A stretch of 64,000 nucleotides of DNA from CAWBVG01 sp963792175 (GCA_963792175.1 CAWBVG010000034.1:124001-188000); one strand, 5' to 3'. Positions 9,282 through 18,005 are shown, counted from the stretch's first letter. The notes: a model not told the origin generated them from the letters alone. Numbers and translations are program-made.

Positions 9282-10925
9282 AGGCTCGTTGCCCGGTATC
9301 AGCTTGCCAGGGTTCATGATCCCAGCCGGGTCCAAGCCCGCCTTGAGAGCCTTGAGCGCCGTGATCCCGGCCTTCGAGATTTCCTCTTCCATCCATGGCC
9401 GGTGCTCGCGGCCGACGGCATGGTGGTGGGTGAGCGTGGCTTTGTTCGCGAGAAAGGTTTCGGTAATGAGCTTCTTGAAGCTGTAATACTGTTCCAGCTC
9501 CGCGCCAGCCTGTTGTGCGCAGGCGTAGGTGAAGTAAACACAGGCCCCAGTCGTGTAAGTATGGGAGATGTGGCAGCCAATGAAGCCCGGCGTGCCATCG
9601 CGCTCGAACTTCTCCTTCATCACAGCGATCACCTTTTTATATAAAGGCAGCACGTCGCTCCAGGTCGCAGCTGTCTCGGCCACGTCGCACATGATGCCGC
9701 GGTCCATGACGAAATCGCGTATGTAAGGGAGGTTGAACTTGTCCTTCTGCCACAGGGCTCCAACCTCATGCCCGAGATCAAGGCCATGATGGCGTTTCAG
9801 AATCCGGCGGACGTCTTTCCGTAAGGCGTTTACGCGGTCGGAGTCTCCTTCAATACCGACAATCATGATCGCGGGATGACGATAGCCGCGCGCTTTGAGG
9901 AGCTTCTTGAATTGAGCCTGGATGAAGCCCTTGACGCCGGTGGTCAATGGCTTCATGTTTGACGCCAGCTCCGTCTCGGCGTTGTCCTGCAGGCGGATGA
10001 GGCTGGGTCGACGCTCGGACTGGATGAGTTCTTGGACGGCGGCGAGCGCTTCTTCGAATTCGCGGAAGAGCACGCCGCGGTAGTCTCTGGCTGGAGGGGT
10101 TTTGTGCACGCGCATCGTGGCCTCGGTAATGACGCCCAGGACCCCTTCCGATCCCGTCACCAGGCGATTGAGGTCGGGCCCGGCCGATGATGCGGGCGTG
10201 TTTCTCGTCGTGAGCGTTCCGGAGGGTGTAACCAGCTTCACGGAGACGAGCATGTGTTCGATCTTGCCGTAGGCATCCGACTGCATGCCGGCGGAGCGCG
10301 TGGCGAGCCAGCCGCCCAGCGTCGAGTACCGAAAGAGTCGGGGTAGTGGCCGAGCGAAAAACCGCGGGCCTGTAGGTCTTGCTCGAGTTTGGGGCCCAGA
10401 GCACCGGCTTCGATGACAGCCGTGTTCGATTCCGGGTCGAGCGACAACAGCCGGTTCATGCGCGTCATGTCGAGGGTGACGACCATGCGGACGGCCTCCT
10501 CCGGGTTGATGCCGCCGACGATGTTGGTGCCGCCGCCGAACGGGACGAGGCAGACGCCGTGCTCGTGGGCCAGCGCGACGACAGCCTCCACGTCCTCGTG
10601 GCCTTCGGGATAAACGACGAGGTCGGGGACGGCGCACGATGCCTTTGCGCACGTAAAAGAGATCGGGATAGCTTTTGCCGTACGAGTGCAGCAGCCTCTC
10701 GTCTTCGGTGTCTGTGATCTGATCGGGTTTGAGCCGCGCGGCGAGAGCGCGGCAGAAGCCGTCGTTGAACAACGGGGCTTCGAGGCGAATCTCCGCGCGC
10801 CTGACCGGAGGGCTGGAGCGCGTGGTCTTCAGGCCCAGGGTTCGGACCACCCAGGGCCAGAAGTCAGGCCTGTCGGCGATCGAGAACTCGAACCCGGTGT
10901 CACCCCAGCCCCACCATTTCATCAT
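9201..10925 (-). CDS. agps: alkylglycerone-phosphate (alkyl-DHAP) synthase, frameshifted
   Basis: Begins MMKWWGWGDTGFEF, the near-invariant opening of this family, and continues with the FAD-binding loop PFGGGTNIVGG, STLGGWLATRSAGMQSDAYG, VTGSEGVLGVITEAT and the active-site His cluster HHHAVGREH near the C-terminus. Two compensating shifts (near 10650 and 10330) put about 320 bases in another frame; the rest is continuous. The enzyme exchanges the acyl chain of acyl-DHAP for a fatty alcohol, creating the ether bond, with FAD as cofactor but no net redox. Length, about 570 residues, is normal. The start codon overlaps the divergent PlsC gene start (10924), leaving no separate intergenic promoter region. 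Confidence 0.9.
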   Translation of the reverse strand: MMKWWGWGDTGFEFSIADRPDFWPWVVRTLGLKTTRSSPPVRRAEIRLEAPLFNDGFCRALAARLKPDQITDTEDERLLHSYGKSYPDLFYVRKGIVRRPRPRRLSRRPRGRGGCRRAGPRARRLPRPVRRRHQHRRRHQPGGGRPHGRHPRHDAHEPAVVARPGIEHGCHRSRCSGPQTRARPTGPRFFARPLPRLFRYSTLGGWLATRSAGMQSDAYGKIEHMLVSVKLVTPSGTLTTRNTPASSAGPDLNRLVTGSEGVLGVITEATMRVHKTPPARDYRGVLFREFEEALAAVQELIQSERRPSLIRLQDNAETELASNMKPLTTGVKGFIQAQFKKLLKARGYRHPAIMIVGIEGDSDRVNALRKDVRRILKRHHGLDLGHEVGALWQKDKFNLPYIRDFVMDRGIMCDVAETAATWSDVLPLYKKVIAVMKEKFERDGTPGFIGCHISHTYTTGACVYFTYACAQQAGAELEQYYSFKKLITETFLANKATLTHHHAVGREHRPWMEEEISKAGITALKALKAGLDPAGIMNPGKLIPGNEPLFGWAQPTQPEAADEPRQTVSGDSAA

Positions 10926-11685
10926 GACGAGACTTTACTGGATTTCAATCAATGCCGGGCAGGCGCTGTTCACGGGCGTGTGGACCGGTCTCTGGGTGAC
11001 CACGGCGCTGCTGATCATGGTGTTCACCCGTGACAAAAGGATTCCACTAGCGATGGCCCGCCGGATCTGGGCACCAGGGTTGATTCGGTGCGTGGGGGCG
11101 AAGCTGGATGTCCGGGGGCTCGAGAACGTAGACTTCAGCCGCCCTCACGTCTTCGTCGCGAATCATGTGTCGACGATCGATATCCCCGTCGTCTTCGCCG
11201 CGATTCCGGTGAACCTTCGATTCATCATCAAGAAAGAGCTGACATACGCGCCGTTCGTGGGACTCTTCGCCTGGGCCACCGGGATGGTTTTCGTCGATCG
11301 GAAGGAAAGCAAGGGCGCCCTTGCTGTCGTGAAGCGCGTGGGATCGCTGAGCGCCGCAGGGCAAAGTGTGATCGCGTTTCCCGAGGGGACGCGCAATCGG
11401 AGTAACACGCTCCTGCCCTTCAAGAAGGGCGTTTTTGTTGCGGCGTATCACGCAGGCGTGCCGATCGTGCCCCTGGCCATCGACGGCTCGCGCGAGGTGA
11501 TGCCGCCCCCCACGTGGGCGCTGCGGCCAGGCCCTATCCGCGTGGCCATTGGCAAACCGATCCCGACGGCAGGGCTGTCGCGGGAAGACAGCGAAACCCT
11601 GCCGAAACGTGCGCACGAAGCGGTCGCCGCGCTTCGGAAGACCATCGCAAGCGGCCTTCCGCCAGTCGTTCAGTCGGGGCGCTGA
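10924..11685 (+). CDS. 1-acyl(alkyl)-sn-glycerol-3-phosphate acyltransferase (PlsC family)
   Basis: Intact protein of 253 residues starting at ATG 10924. An N-terminal membrane segment (about residues 10-35, GQALFTGVWTGLWVTTALLI) precedes the acyltransferase core: motif I NHVSTIDIPVVF (NHxxxxD), motif II FVDRKES, motif III FPEGTRNRS and motif IV VPIVPLAIDGS. In glycerolipid synthesis such enzymes place the sn-2 acyl chain. Beside AGPS the natural acceptor may be 1-alkyl-glycerol-3-phosphate. Open reading frame continues upstream to 10729, but that part is antisense to AGPS and the membrane segment fits the 10924 start. The next gene starts 9 bases after the stop. Confidence 0.9.
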   Translation: MTRLYWISINAGQALFTGVWTGLWVTTALLIMVFTRDKRIPLAMARRIWAPGLIRCVGAKLDVRGLENVDFSRPHVFVANHVSTIDIPVVFAAIPVNLRFIIKKELTYAPFVGLFAWATGMVFVDRKESKGALAVVKRVGSLSAAGQSVIAFPEGTRNRSNTLLPFKKGVFVAAYHAGVPIVPLAIDGSREVMPPPTWALRPGPIRVAIGKPIPTAGLSREDSETLPKRAHEAVAALRKTIASGLPPVVQSGR

Positions 11686-11694
11686 CGCGCGTCC

Positions 11695-12291
11695 ATGCCG
11701 TCACTCCTCTCGAATCAGACTGTCGGTGTGATCGGTTCAGGCACCTTCGAGCACGAGCCATAGGCACGCGCCGTCGGCGAACTGCTCGCCGACCTGGGCG
11801 TCAACCTGCTCACCGGCGGCGGCCGCGGTGTCATGACCGCCGTCAGTCGTGCATTCACTCAACGTCCTCGAACTCGAGGCATTTGTATCGGCATCATTCC
11901 GTGCGAGAGCGAGACCGATCGCGCGAGGCCGAAGGCCGGCTACCCGAACGAGTTCGTCGAGTTGGCGATCCAGACGCACCTTCCGTACAGCGGTGCAGAG
12001 GGTACGCACGATCTGTCGCGCAACCACATCAACGTGTTGTCGTGCGCGGCGATTATCGCGTTGCCGGGCGAAGCTGGAACAGTGTCTGAAATCGAGCTGG
12101 CGATCCGCTACGGCAAGCCGGTGATTGCGTATTCACCGAACCCGGCGCTGGTAGAACACTTTCCCCGGTCGGTGAGACGCGCGGACAGCATCGATGAGGT
12201 CAAAGACTTCCTGCAAGATGCAGCTAGCCCCCCGCCTTCGCTCGAGCCGACACCCGTGAGCTTCGGCGAGGCAGGCTCCGTTAGTCCCTAG
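11695..12291 (+). pseudogene. LOG/TIGR00725-like Rossmann protein interrupted by an in-frame TAG
   Basis: From ATG 11695 the frame reads a Rossmann start, TVGVIGSGTFEHEP, then a TAG at 11761-11763, then resumes without any shift as ARAVGELLADLGVNLLTGGG and on to the signature LPGEAGTVSEIELAI. Starting at ATG 11833 instead would remove the nucleotide-binding N-terminus, so the stop breaks a real gene unless it is a base error. The family motif PGGxGTxxE has Glu for the second Gly here (PGEAGT), a further sign of relaxed constraint or of an atypical member. Relatives act as phosphoribohydrolases on nucleotides or as molybdenum-cofactor carriers. The natural stop TAG lies inside a heptad-type repeat. 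Confidence 0.68.
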
Positions 12292-13702
12292 GCCCCAGGT
12301 CCCCAGTCCCTACGGAGATCATCTTCCCCGGATTCATCCGATTGTCGGGATCCAGCGCGCGCTTGATCGTCCGCATGATCTCGAGCGATGCCCCGTGTTC
12401 CGCTTCGAGATACTTCATCTTGCCGAGCCCGACGCCATGCTCGCCCGTGCACGTGCCGCCCATGGCGAGCGCCCGTGTCACCATCCGTTCGTTCAGACGC
12501 CCTGCCTCCGCGCGCTCCGACGCGCTCTCCGGATCCAGCACGTAGATCAGGTGGAAGTTGCCGTCGCCGGCATGACCGACCAGGCAGATCGGAAACGGCG
12601 CGCCGGCATTGTCCTTCTTGGTTTCGATGATGCACTCGGCGAGCCGCGAGATCGGCACGCACACGTCCGTCGTCCACCCCTTGGCGCCGGGCCGCAGCGC
12701 CAATGCCGCGTACAGCGCATGATGCCGCGCCTGCCAGAGCCGCTCGCGATCCTCCAGGTGCGTGGCCCACGTGAAATCACGGCCGCCGTGCTCCAGCGCC
12801 AGCGCCTGCACGGTTTCGGCCTGATCGGCGACGTGTCGCGCGCTGTCGCTGTGAAATTCGAAGAACAGCATCGGCGCCACCGGATAGCTGGTCTTCGAAT
12901 AGCGATTGACCGCCTCCATCTGCGCCTCGTCGAGCAGCTCGATGCGCGCGACGGGCACGCCCAGCTGAATCGTGGCGATCACCGTCTCGATGGCGCCCGC
13001 GATCGAATCGAACGCGCAGGTCGCCGCAGAAACCGCCTCCGGCAGCGGATGCAGCCGCACCGTCACTTCGGTGATGACGCCGAGCGTGCCCTCCGATCCG
13101 ACGAACAGGCGCGTCAGGTCGTAACCGGCCGCCGATTTTCGCGCGCGCGTTCCGGTCGTGACGATCGATCCGTCGGCGAGCACGACGGTCAGGCCCAGCA
13201 CGTTCTCGCGCATGGTGCCGTAGCGCACGGCGGTGGTGCCCGAGGCGCGGGTCGCTGCCATGCCGCCGATCGTCGCGTCCGCGCCAGGATCGACGGGGAA
13301 GGTGAGCCCCGTGTTGTTCAACGCCTTGTTCAGTTGGAGGCGCGTGACGCCCGCCTCGACGGTGGCGTCGAGGTCCTCGGCGCTGACCCGCACGACCCGA
13401 TTCATCTCGCGAAGGTCGAGGCAGATGCCGCCGCGGATGGCGTTGACGTGCCCCTCCAGCGAAGTGCCCGCGCCGAACGGGACGACCGGAATCTGCCGCC
13501 GGGCGCTGATGGCGAGAATCGCCGCGACTTCGTCGGTGGAGTGCGGGAAGCAGACGACATCGGGCGCCGCCGGCGCGTGGTACGACTCGCCGTGGCTGTG
13601 GTGCTCGCGGACGGCTGCCGCGTCGCTGGCGCGCGAGCCGAGCAGCGCGCGAAGCTCCCGGATCGCGGATTCAACTGCCGCTTCGGTCGCTGGCGTGGCC
13701 AT
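12281..13702 (-). CDS. FAD-linked oxidase, D-lactate/glycolate dehydrogenase type (GlcD/LDHD)
   Basis: Intact 473-residue flavoprotein of the VAO/PCMH fold. Visible motifs are the FAD pyrophosphate loop PVVPFGAGTSLEGH, the second FAD segment DPGADATIGGMAATRASGTT, FVGSEGTLGVITEVT, and the C-terminal catalytic/metal region GHAGDGNFHL plus CTGEHGVGLGKMKYL. This combination is typical of D-2-hydroxyacid dehydrogenases such as D-lactate dehydrogenase (cytochrome) and the glycolate oxidase subunit GlcD. No GlcE/GlcF partners are adjacent, so the single-subunit LDHD type is favoured. Its first codons overlap the end of the sensor-kinase gene by 32 bases, so the two are probably co-transcribed. Confidence 0.9.
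   Translation of the reverse strand: MATPATEAAVESAIRELRALLGSRASDAAAVREHHSHGESYHAPAAPDVVCFPHSTDEVAAILAISARRQIPVVPFGAGTSLEGHVNAIRGGICLDLREMNRVVRVSAEDLDATVEAGVTRLQLNKALNNTGLTFPVDPGADATIGGMAATRASGTTAVRYGTMRENVLGLTVVLADGSIVTTGTRARKSAAGYDLTRLFVGSEGTLGVITEVTVRLHPLPEAVSAATCAFDSIAGAIETVIATIQLGVPVARIELLDEAQMEAVNRYSKTSYPVAPMLFFEFHSDSARHVADQAETVQALALEHGGRDFTWATHLEDRERLWQARHHALYAALALRPGAKGWTTDVCVPISRLAECIIETKKDNAGAPFPICLVGHAGDGNFHLIYVLDPESASERAEAGRLNERMVTRALAMGGTCTGEHGVGLGKMKYLEAEHGASLEIMRTIKRALDPDNRMNPGKMISVGTGDLGPRD
12282..12312. repeat. heptad-like short repeat at a convergent gene junction
   Basis: A degenerate 7-8 base repeat built from TAGTCCC, TAGGCCCC, AGGTCCCC and AGTCCC. It contains the TAG stop of the upstream LOG-like gene and abuts the stop of the convergent oxidase gene. 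Confidence 0.6.
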
Positions 13703-15407
13703 CGGTGTTCAGTATAGGGCCGACCGGGAGCCGGACGATGAACGTCGAGCCGTGGTCCTGGCCGTCGCTCTCCACGACGATTGAGCCGCCGTGCAGGTCC
13801 ACCAGGTGTTTGACGATGGCGAGACCGAGGCCGAGGCCGCCGAATCGGCGCTTGCGGCCGGCGTCTTCCTGGCGAAACCGGTCGAACACGTGCGGCAGGA
13901 ATTCGCGTGAGATGCCCGCGCCGGTGTCGCGGACGATGATCGAAACGTGGCCGTCGGCGCGCTCCAGCCGCACTTCCACACGTCCGTCGTTCGGCGTGAA
14001 CTTGATCGCGTTCGACAGCAGGTTCCCGACAATCTGCTGCAGCCGATCGGGGTCGCCGGCGATGATGCCCACGGGTCCGTCGACAATCGTCTCGACGCGG
14101 ATGTTCTTGGCGTCGGCAGCCGGCGTCATCGTCTCGACCGCCTCGCGCACGACCTCCGGCAGGCTCACGTCCTTGATGTCGAGGCGGAGCGTACCGCCGT
14201 CGACCCGGGCCATGTCGAGCAGGTCCTCAACCAGCCGTGTCTGTGCGCGCGCGTTCCGTTCGATCGATTGAATCGCGGCGGCTTGCTGCTCGCCCTGGAC
14301 GGCGCCCGTCGCCAGCATCCGCGCCCAGCCGCGGATCGCCGTCAGCGGCGTCCTGAGCTCGTGCGACACCGTCATGAGGAATTCCTGTTCCAGCCGCAGC
14401 GCCTTCTCGAGGCGGTCGTTGGCTGCCCTCAGCCGATCCGCTTCCTCCCGCTGCGTCCGCGCCAGCGCGCGTTCCACCTCGTTCTTCTGATCCGTCTGGC
14501 GGAGCAGGGCCACCAGCGTACCGGCCATCATCACCGCCAGGACCCCGAAGAACACCGCCGACTCGGCCCCCTGGATTCGCCAGTCGTGCAGCACCTCGTC
14601 GCGATCGAGCGACACCGCCACGATGATTGGCGGCTCGGCCGTCGAACGAAATGCCGTCAGTGTCGCCGGTTCGCCGAGCCGCTCGCTGGTGTCGATCGTT
14701 CCGGTCCCGTTGGACCGTTTCGCCGCGGCGAGGATCGGGTTCGAAACCGCCGATTCCCCGAGCGGCCCTCTGTCTGACGGTTCACGGAACAAGACGATGC
14801 CGTCGGGGTGAAACATCCAGATGGCGCCGCGCCGGCCGACGTCCATCGTCTGAAACAGGTTGCGCATCGAGGACGGAATCATCGCCGCGACGACGATCCC
14901 TTGAAACGCGCCGTTGTCGTCGAGCAGCGGTCGCGCAAATGGAATCACGAACGTCCTGGGCTCGACCACCGTCGGGAAGGGATTGCTGATGATCAGCCGG
15001 TCTTTCGGATCGGCGGCGAGCTGTTGGAAGGCCGCATCGTCGCGGCGCGACTGCCCGACGATGAGCGGTTGCGTCGAGTGACGGATCGTTCCGGTCGCGT
15101 CGACGATGGAAATCGAGCCGGTGTGGCGGAGGCCGGCGCGCGCGGAGGCCAGACTTGGCGCCCAATCCTTTGCCGCCGCCGCCGGGCCGCCGATGCGGCG
15201 GCTGTGCATCGCCAGCTGGCGCAACGCGCTGTCGTCTGCCGCGAGCGTTTCCCGCAGGTACTCCGAGAGGATGAACGCCAGGTTCGATGCGCGCGCCGAG
15301 GCCGACGCCAGCGTCTGGGTGCGTCCCGACCAGAGCTCGATCCCGCGGAATGCGCCCAGCGTGAACAGCACGCCAAGCGTGAGTCCGACAAAGACAGGCT
15401 TGCGCAC
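13671..15407 (-). CDS. membrane sensor histidine kinase with extracellular PDC/Cache-like domain
   Basis: 578 residues from GTG 15407. An N-terminal membrane segment is followed by an extracytoplasmic region (about 35-270) that looks like a double Cache/PDC sensor (SISIVDATGTIRHSTQ, GAIWMFHPDGIVLF), a second membrane helix near 278-295, a short coiled coil (about 300-335), a HisKA dimerisation helix with phospho-acceptor His349 in VSHELRTPL, and a HATPase domain with N box NLLSNAIKFTP, DTGAGI and GGLGLGLAI. No response regulator is adjacent. It would sense a small external ligand, likely an organic acid given the D-hydroxyacid dehydrogenase encoded just downstream (inference). Gene begins 15 bases after the cupin gene ends. 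Confidence 0.9.
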   Translation of the reverse strand: MRKPVFVGLTLGVLFTLGAFRGIELWSGRTQTLASASARASNLAFILSEYLRETLAADDSALRQLAMHSRRIGGPAAAAKDWAPSLASARAGLRHTGSISIVDATGTIRHSTQPLIVGQSRRDDAAFQQLAADPKDRLIISNPFPTVVEPRTFVIPFARPLLDDNGAFQGIVVAAMIPSSMRNLFQTMDVGRRGAIWMFHPDGIVLFREPSDRGPLGESAVSNPILAAAKRSNGTGTIDTSERLGEPATLTAFRSTAEPPIIVAVSLDRDEVLHDWRIQGAESAVFFGVLAVMMAGTLVALLRQTDQKNEVERALARTQREEADRLRAANDRLEKALRLEQEFLMTVSHELRTPLTAIRGWARMLATGAVQGEQQAAAIQSIERNARAQTRLVEDLLDMARVDGGTLRLDIKDVSLPEVVREAVETMTPAADAKNIRVETIVDGPVGIIAGDPDRLQQIVGNLLSNAIKFTPNDGRVEVRLERADGHVSIIVRDTGAGISREFLPHVFDRFRQEDAGRKRRFGGLGLGLAIVKHLVDLHGGSIVVESDGQDHGSTFIVRLPVGPILNTDGHASDRSGS

Positions 15408-15422
15408 AGCGCTAGTGACGGA

Positions 15423-15980
15423 TCATTCCTGATAGGACAGCGGACGCTCGCGCCGCACGTAGCGGTCGTTGCCCGCCGGTTCGAAGACATGGCACGTGGT
15501 CATCTCGCCGCCGTACACGTGGAGCGTGATCGACGGCGTCGACAGCGCGTTCGCGAGGATGTGATATTCGAACGGCGGAATCAGGCAGCCCGCCGAGCCG
15601 ACCGAGGCCTGGACGCACCCCCTGGCCTCGAACCGGACACCGTCGCCCGATTCGTCGACGAGGTCGAACTGCGTCACGTCCATCTGACCGGACACGACCC
15701 CCTCGACGCACCAGATGCCGGCGTGATCGTGGAGCGGCGTCCGCTGCCCGGGACCCCAGGTCATCACGACGGCGGTATAGCCGAGATCGTCGTTGCGGTG
15801 CAGCAAGCGGCGCGCGTAGCCGTCGGTCCGCACGCGATGAAACCGTTCGGGGAGTCGGATGGTGTGGCCGCGGATGGCATCCTCCAGCTCCTGCTTGACC
15901 TGCCGGGTGATCGCGGCAGCATCGCGCAACCGCACGGCCGCGTCGATTCGCGCGAGCAGCGTATCCAGGCCGTCGGACAT
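15423..15980 (-). CDS. cysteine dioxygenase-family cupin
   Basis: About 185 residues from ATG 15980; a TTG at 16010 is the alternative. The cupin core is clear: TPLHDHAGIWCVEGVVSG supplies the HxH iron ligands, and the third His comes from PPFEYHILAN. This is the cysteine-dioxygenase type I fold, which uses Fe(II) and O2 to turn cysteine (or another thiol such as 3-mercaptopropionate) into a sulfinic acid. A Cys sits five residues after the second ligand, where mammalian enzymes carry the Cys of the Cys-Tyr crosslink. The gene is divergent from the ACP gene that starts the sphingolipid locus, with 108 bases between them, and heads a likely operon with the sensor kinase and oxidase. Confidence 0.85.
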   Translation of the reverse strand: MSDGLDTLLARIDAAVRLRDAAAITRQVKQELEDAIRGHTIRLPERFHRVRTDGYARRLLHRNDDLGYTAVVMTWGPGQRTPLHDHAGIWCVEGVVSGQMDVTQFDLVDESGDGVRFEARGCVQASVGSAGCLIPPFEYHILANALSTPSITLHVYGGEMTTCHVFEPAGNDRYVRRERPLSYQE

Positions 15981-15986
15981 CCTGAC

Positions 15987-15992
15987 AGTATA
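15987..15992 (-). promoter_or_regulatory. putative -10 box (TATACT) of the cupin operon, leaderless spacing
   Basis: TATACT on the minus strand matches five of six consensus bases and ends exactly 6 bases before the ATG at 15980. A start site at or beside the ATG is expected. No clear -35 at the ideal distance. Confidence 0.4.
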
Positions 15993-16088
15993 TCGAGCGC
16001 CTTCCGACAATTCTGCAATCCGGCTGTTCCGCCGCCGCGCAATTTATCTTTTCTGTATGGCGTGGTGATATTCTTACCCACTTCATAC

Positions 16089-16352
16089 ATGGTCCAGCCT
16101 GCCTCGGCCTCCCTCGAACATACTGTGATAGACGTGCTGAAGAACGTGAGTCGACGGCCGATCGAGCCGACGATGGACAGCGATCTGGTCGCCGATCTCG
16201 GCTTCGATTCGCTCCAGGTCCTGGAGCTGGTTGCCGAGCTCGAAGATCGCTTCGACGTCTCGATTCCGTTGAACGATGTGCCGTCCACGCGTACGGTCGC
16301 CCAGATCGTCGCGCAGGTGGCGCGTCTCGTGGGAGAACGACCAACAGCCTGA
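16089..16352 (+). CDS. acyl carrier protein of the sphingolipid locus
   Basis: An 87-residue ACP with the phosphopantetheine site DLGFDSLQVLEL (Ser41) and acidic helices around it. Start ATG 16089. Its stop overlaps the start of the acyl-AMP ligase gene by one base (TGATG), which implies tight coupling. A dedicated ACP beside an acyl ligase and a serine palmitoyltransferase-like enzyme is the arrangement known from Caulobacter and related sphingolipid producers, where the ACP delivers the acyl chain to the condensing enzyme. Confidence 0.9.
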   Translation: MVQPASASLEHTVIDVLKNVSRRPIEPTMDSDLVADLGFDSLQVLELVAELEDRFDVSIPLNDVPSTRTVAQIVAQVARLVGERPTA

Positions 16353-17950
16353 TGGGCCGATTGCGGACGCTGCCGGACGCGCTTGCCGACGCCGCGCGCG
16401 GGGATGCTGGATATCTCTTCGCGGCCGGTCGCGCGGACACGTTTCGCTCGTTTGCCGACATCCGCATCGCGTCGATGCGGGCGGCGCGGGCGCTGCGCGA
16501 GGCGGGACTCCGCCGCGGCGACCTCGTCGCGCTCGTCATCGCGGACGCCGAAGCCTTCCTGACGATGTTGTGTGCGGCGTCGATGGCGGGCGTGATTCCG
16601 GCCTCGTTGTATCCGCCGGCGCTGATGGGCGCTGGCGATCTGTCCCGATACTTCCAGCTGACCGCCGGCATTCTGCGCGCCGCTCGCGCCAGGGCGGTCG
16701 TCACCAGTGCGGCGCTCGTGCCGGCGTTCGACGGCCTGCGGCCGCGCTGCCCGTCGCTGTCGCTGGTGATCGCGCACGAGCAGTGCGACGCGCCGCTCGT
16801 CGAGCCGGACGTTCTGCCGGCGCTCGATGACATCGCGTTCGTCCAGTTCACGTCGGGGTCGACCTCGGCGCCGAAAGGCGTGGCGCTCACGCACGCCAAC
16901 CTGTCGGCCAACATCGATGCGATCAACGGACCCGCTGGCCTGATGACGGGCGCCGACGACGTCGGCGTGAGCTGGCTGCCGCTCAATCACGACATGGGGC
17001 TGGTCGGCATGGCGCTTGGCGCGATGTACGCCGCGCGTCCCTGCGTGCTGCTGCCGCCGCAGACGTTCGTGAAGCGCCCGGCCGAGTGGCTGCGGGCGCT
17101 GACGCGCCATGGCGGCACCATCAGTTTTGCGCCGTCCTTTGCCTACGACTTGTGCGTGCGCCGCATCAAGGACGCCGATCTCGAAGGCCTCGACCTGTCG
17201 CGGTGGCGCGTGGCCGGCTGCGGCGCCGAGCCGATCCATCCGCCGACCCTCGCGGCCTTCGCGCGCAAGTTCGCGCCCGTCGGCTTCCGCGAGACCAGCT
17301 TCCTCCCGAGCTACGGCCTCGCGGAGCACGTGCTGGCTGCGACGTTTGCGCCGCGGGGGCGCCCGCTCCGCACCGAGAATTCGCTCGTCAGCTGCGGTGC
17401 CCCGCTGCCCGGCCATGCAATCCGCATCGTGGACGAGGACAACCAGCCGGTGCCCGAGCGCCGCGTCGGCGAGATTCTGCTGTCGGGCCCCTCCGTGATG
17501 CTGGGCTACTATCACCAGGACGAGCCCGGTGACGCGATCGAAGATGGCTGGTTGCGCACGGGCGATCTGGGATACCTGGCCGACGGCGAGTTGTTCGTGT
17601 GCGGGAGAGCGAAGGACGTCATCATTGCGCACGGCCGCAAGTACCATCCGCAGGACCTCGAGTGGGCCGTGGACGATCTGGCCGGGGTGCGGCGCGGCCG
17701 GGTGGTCGCGTTCGGCACCGCCGGAGCCGGGCGCGCGGATCGCGTCGTGATGGTGGTAGAGCCGAACGGGACGGTGCCCGCGGCGTCGCTGACCGACATG
17801 GTGCGGCGCCGCATTGGCGATCTCTTCGGCCTGTACGTCGACGAGGTCGCGATCGTGCCAAGCGGGACGGTCGGGCGGACGACCAGCGGCAAGGTGCAGC
17901 GCGCAGCGACGCGAGAACGGTGGGCGTCGCTGGCGGAGCGCGAGAGCTGA
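16352..17950 (+). CDS. fatty-acyl-AMP ligase/acyl-ACP synthetase
   Basis: 532 residues of the ANL superfamily, intact. Motifs: the P-loop FTSGSTSAPKG, the A5-type segment LPSYGLAEH, and the hinge region GWLRTGDLGYLADGELFVCG followed by RAKDVIIAHGRKYHPQDLE. The short form and the sequence around YGLAEHVLA favour a fatty-acyl-AMP ligase that loads an ACP rather than a CoA ligase. It overlaps the ACP gene by one base, so the ACP is its probable acceptor. Together they would supply acyl-ACP to the SPT-like enzyme or the ceramide synthase. The stop codon TGA lies in the first unit of the heptad repeat that follows. Confidence 0.9.
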   Translation: MGRLRTLPDALADAARGDAGYLFAAGRADTFRSFADIRIASMRAARALREAGLRRGDLVALVIADAEAFLTMLCAASMAGVIPASLYPPALMGAGDLSRYFQLTAGILRAARARAVVTSAALVPAFDGLRPRCPSLSLVIAHEQCDAPLVEPDVLPALDDIAFVQFTSGSTSAPKGVALTHANLSANIDAINGPAGLMTGADDVGVSWLPLNHDMGLVGMALGAMYAARPCVLLPPQTFVKRPAEWLRALTRHGGTISFAPSFAYDLCVRRIKDADLEGLDLSRWRVAGCGAEPIHPPTLAAFARKFAPVGFRETSFLPSYGLAEHVLAATFAPRGRPLRTENSLVSCGAPLPGHAIRIVDEDNQPVPERRVGEILLSGPSVMLGYYHQDEPGDAIEDGWLRTGDLGYLADGELFVCGRAKDVIIAHGRKYHPQDLEWAVDDLAGVRRGRVVAFGTAGAGRADRVVMVVEPNGTVPAASLTDMVRRRIGDLFGLYVDEVAIVPSGTVGRTTSGKVQRAATRERWASLAERES

Positions 17951-18005
17951 GAGCCGAGAGCTGAGAGCCGAGAGCTGAAAGCTGAGCAGCTGAAAGCTGA
18001 AAGCT
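17944..18005. repeat. heptanucleotide tandem repeat between acyl ligase and SPT-like genes
   Basis: About eight degenerate units of seven bases, GAGCTGA/GAGCCGA/AAGCTGA, with one 8-base unit. The upstream gene's TGA stop is in the first unit and the downstream GTG start follows the last. It fills the whole intergenic space. Confidence 0.85.

Noticed and set aside
17944..18005. CRISPR-like array
   Set aside because: Units are seven bases and contiguous without spacers; no cas genes anywhere.
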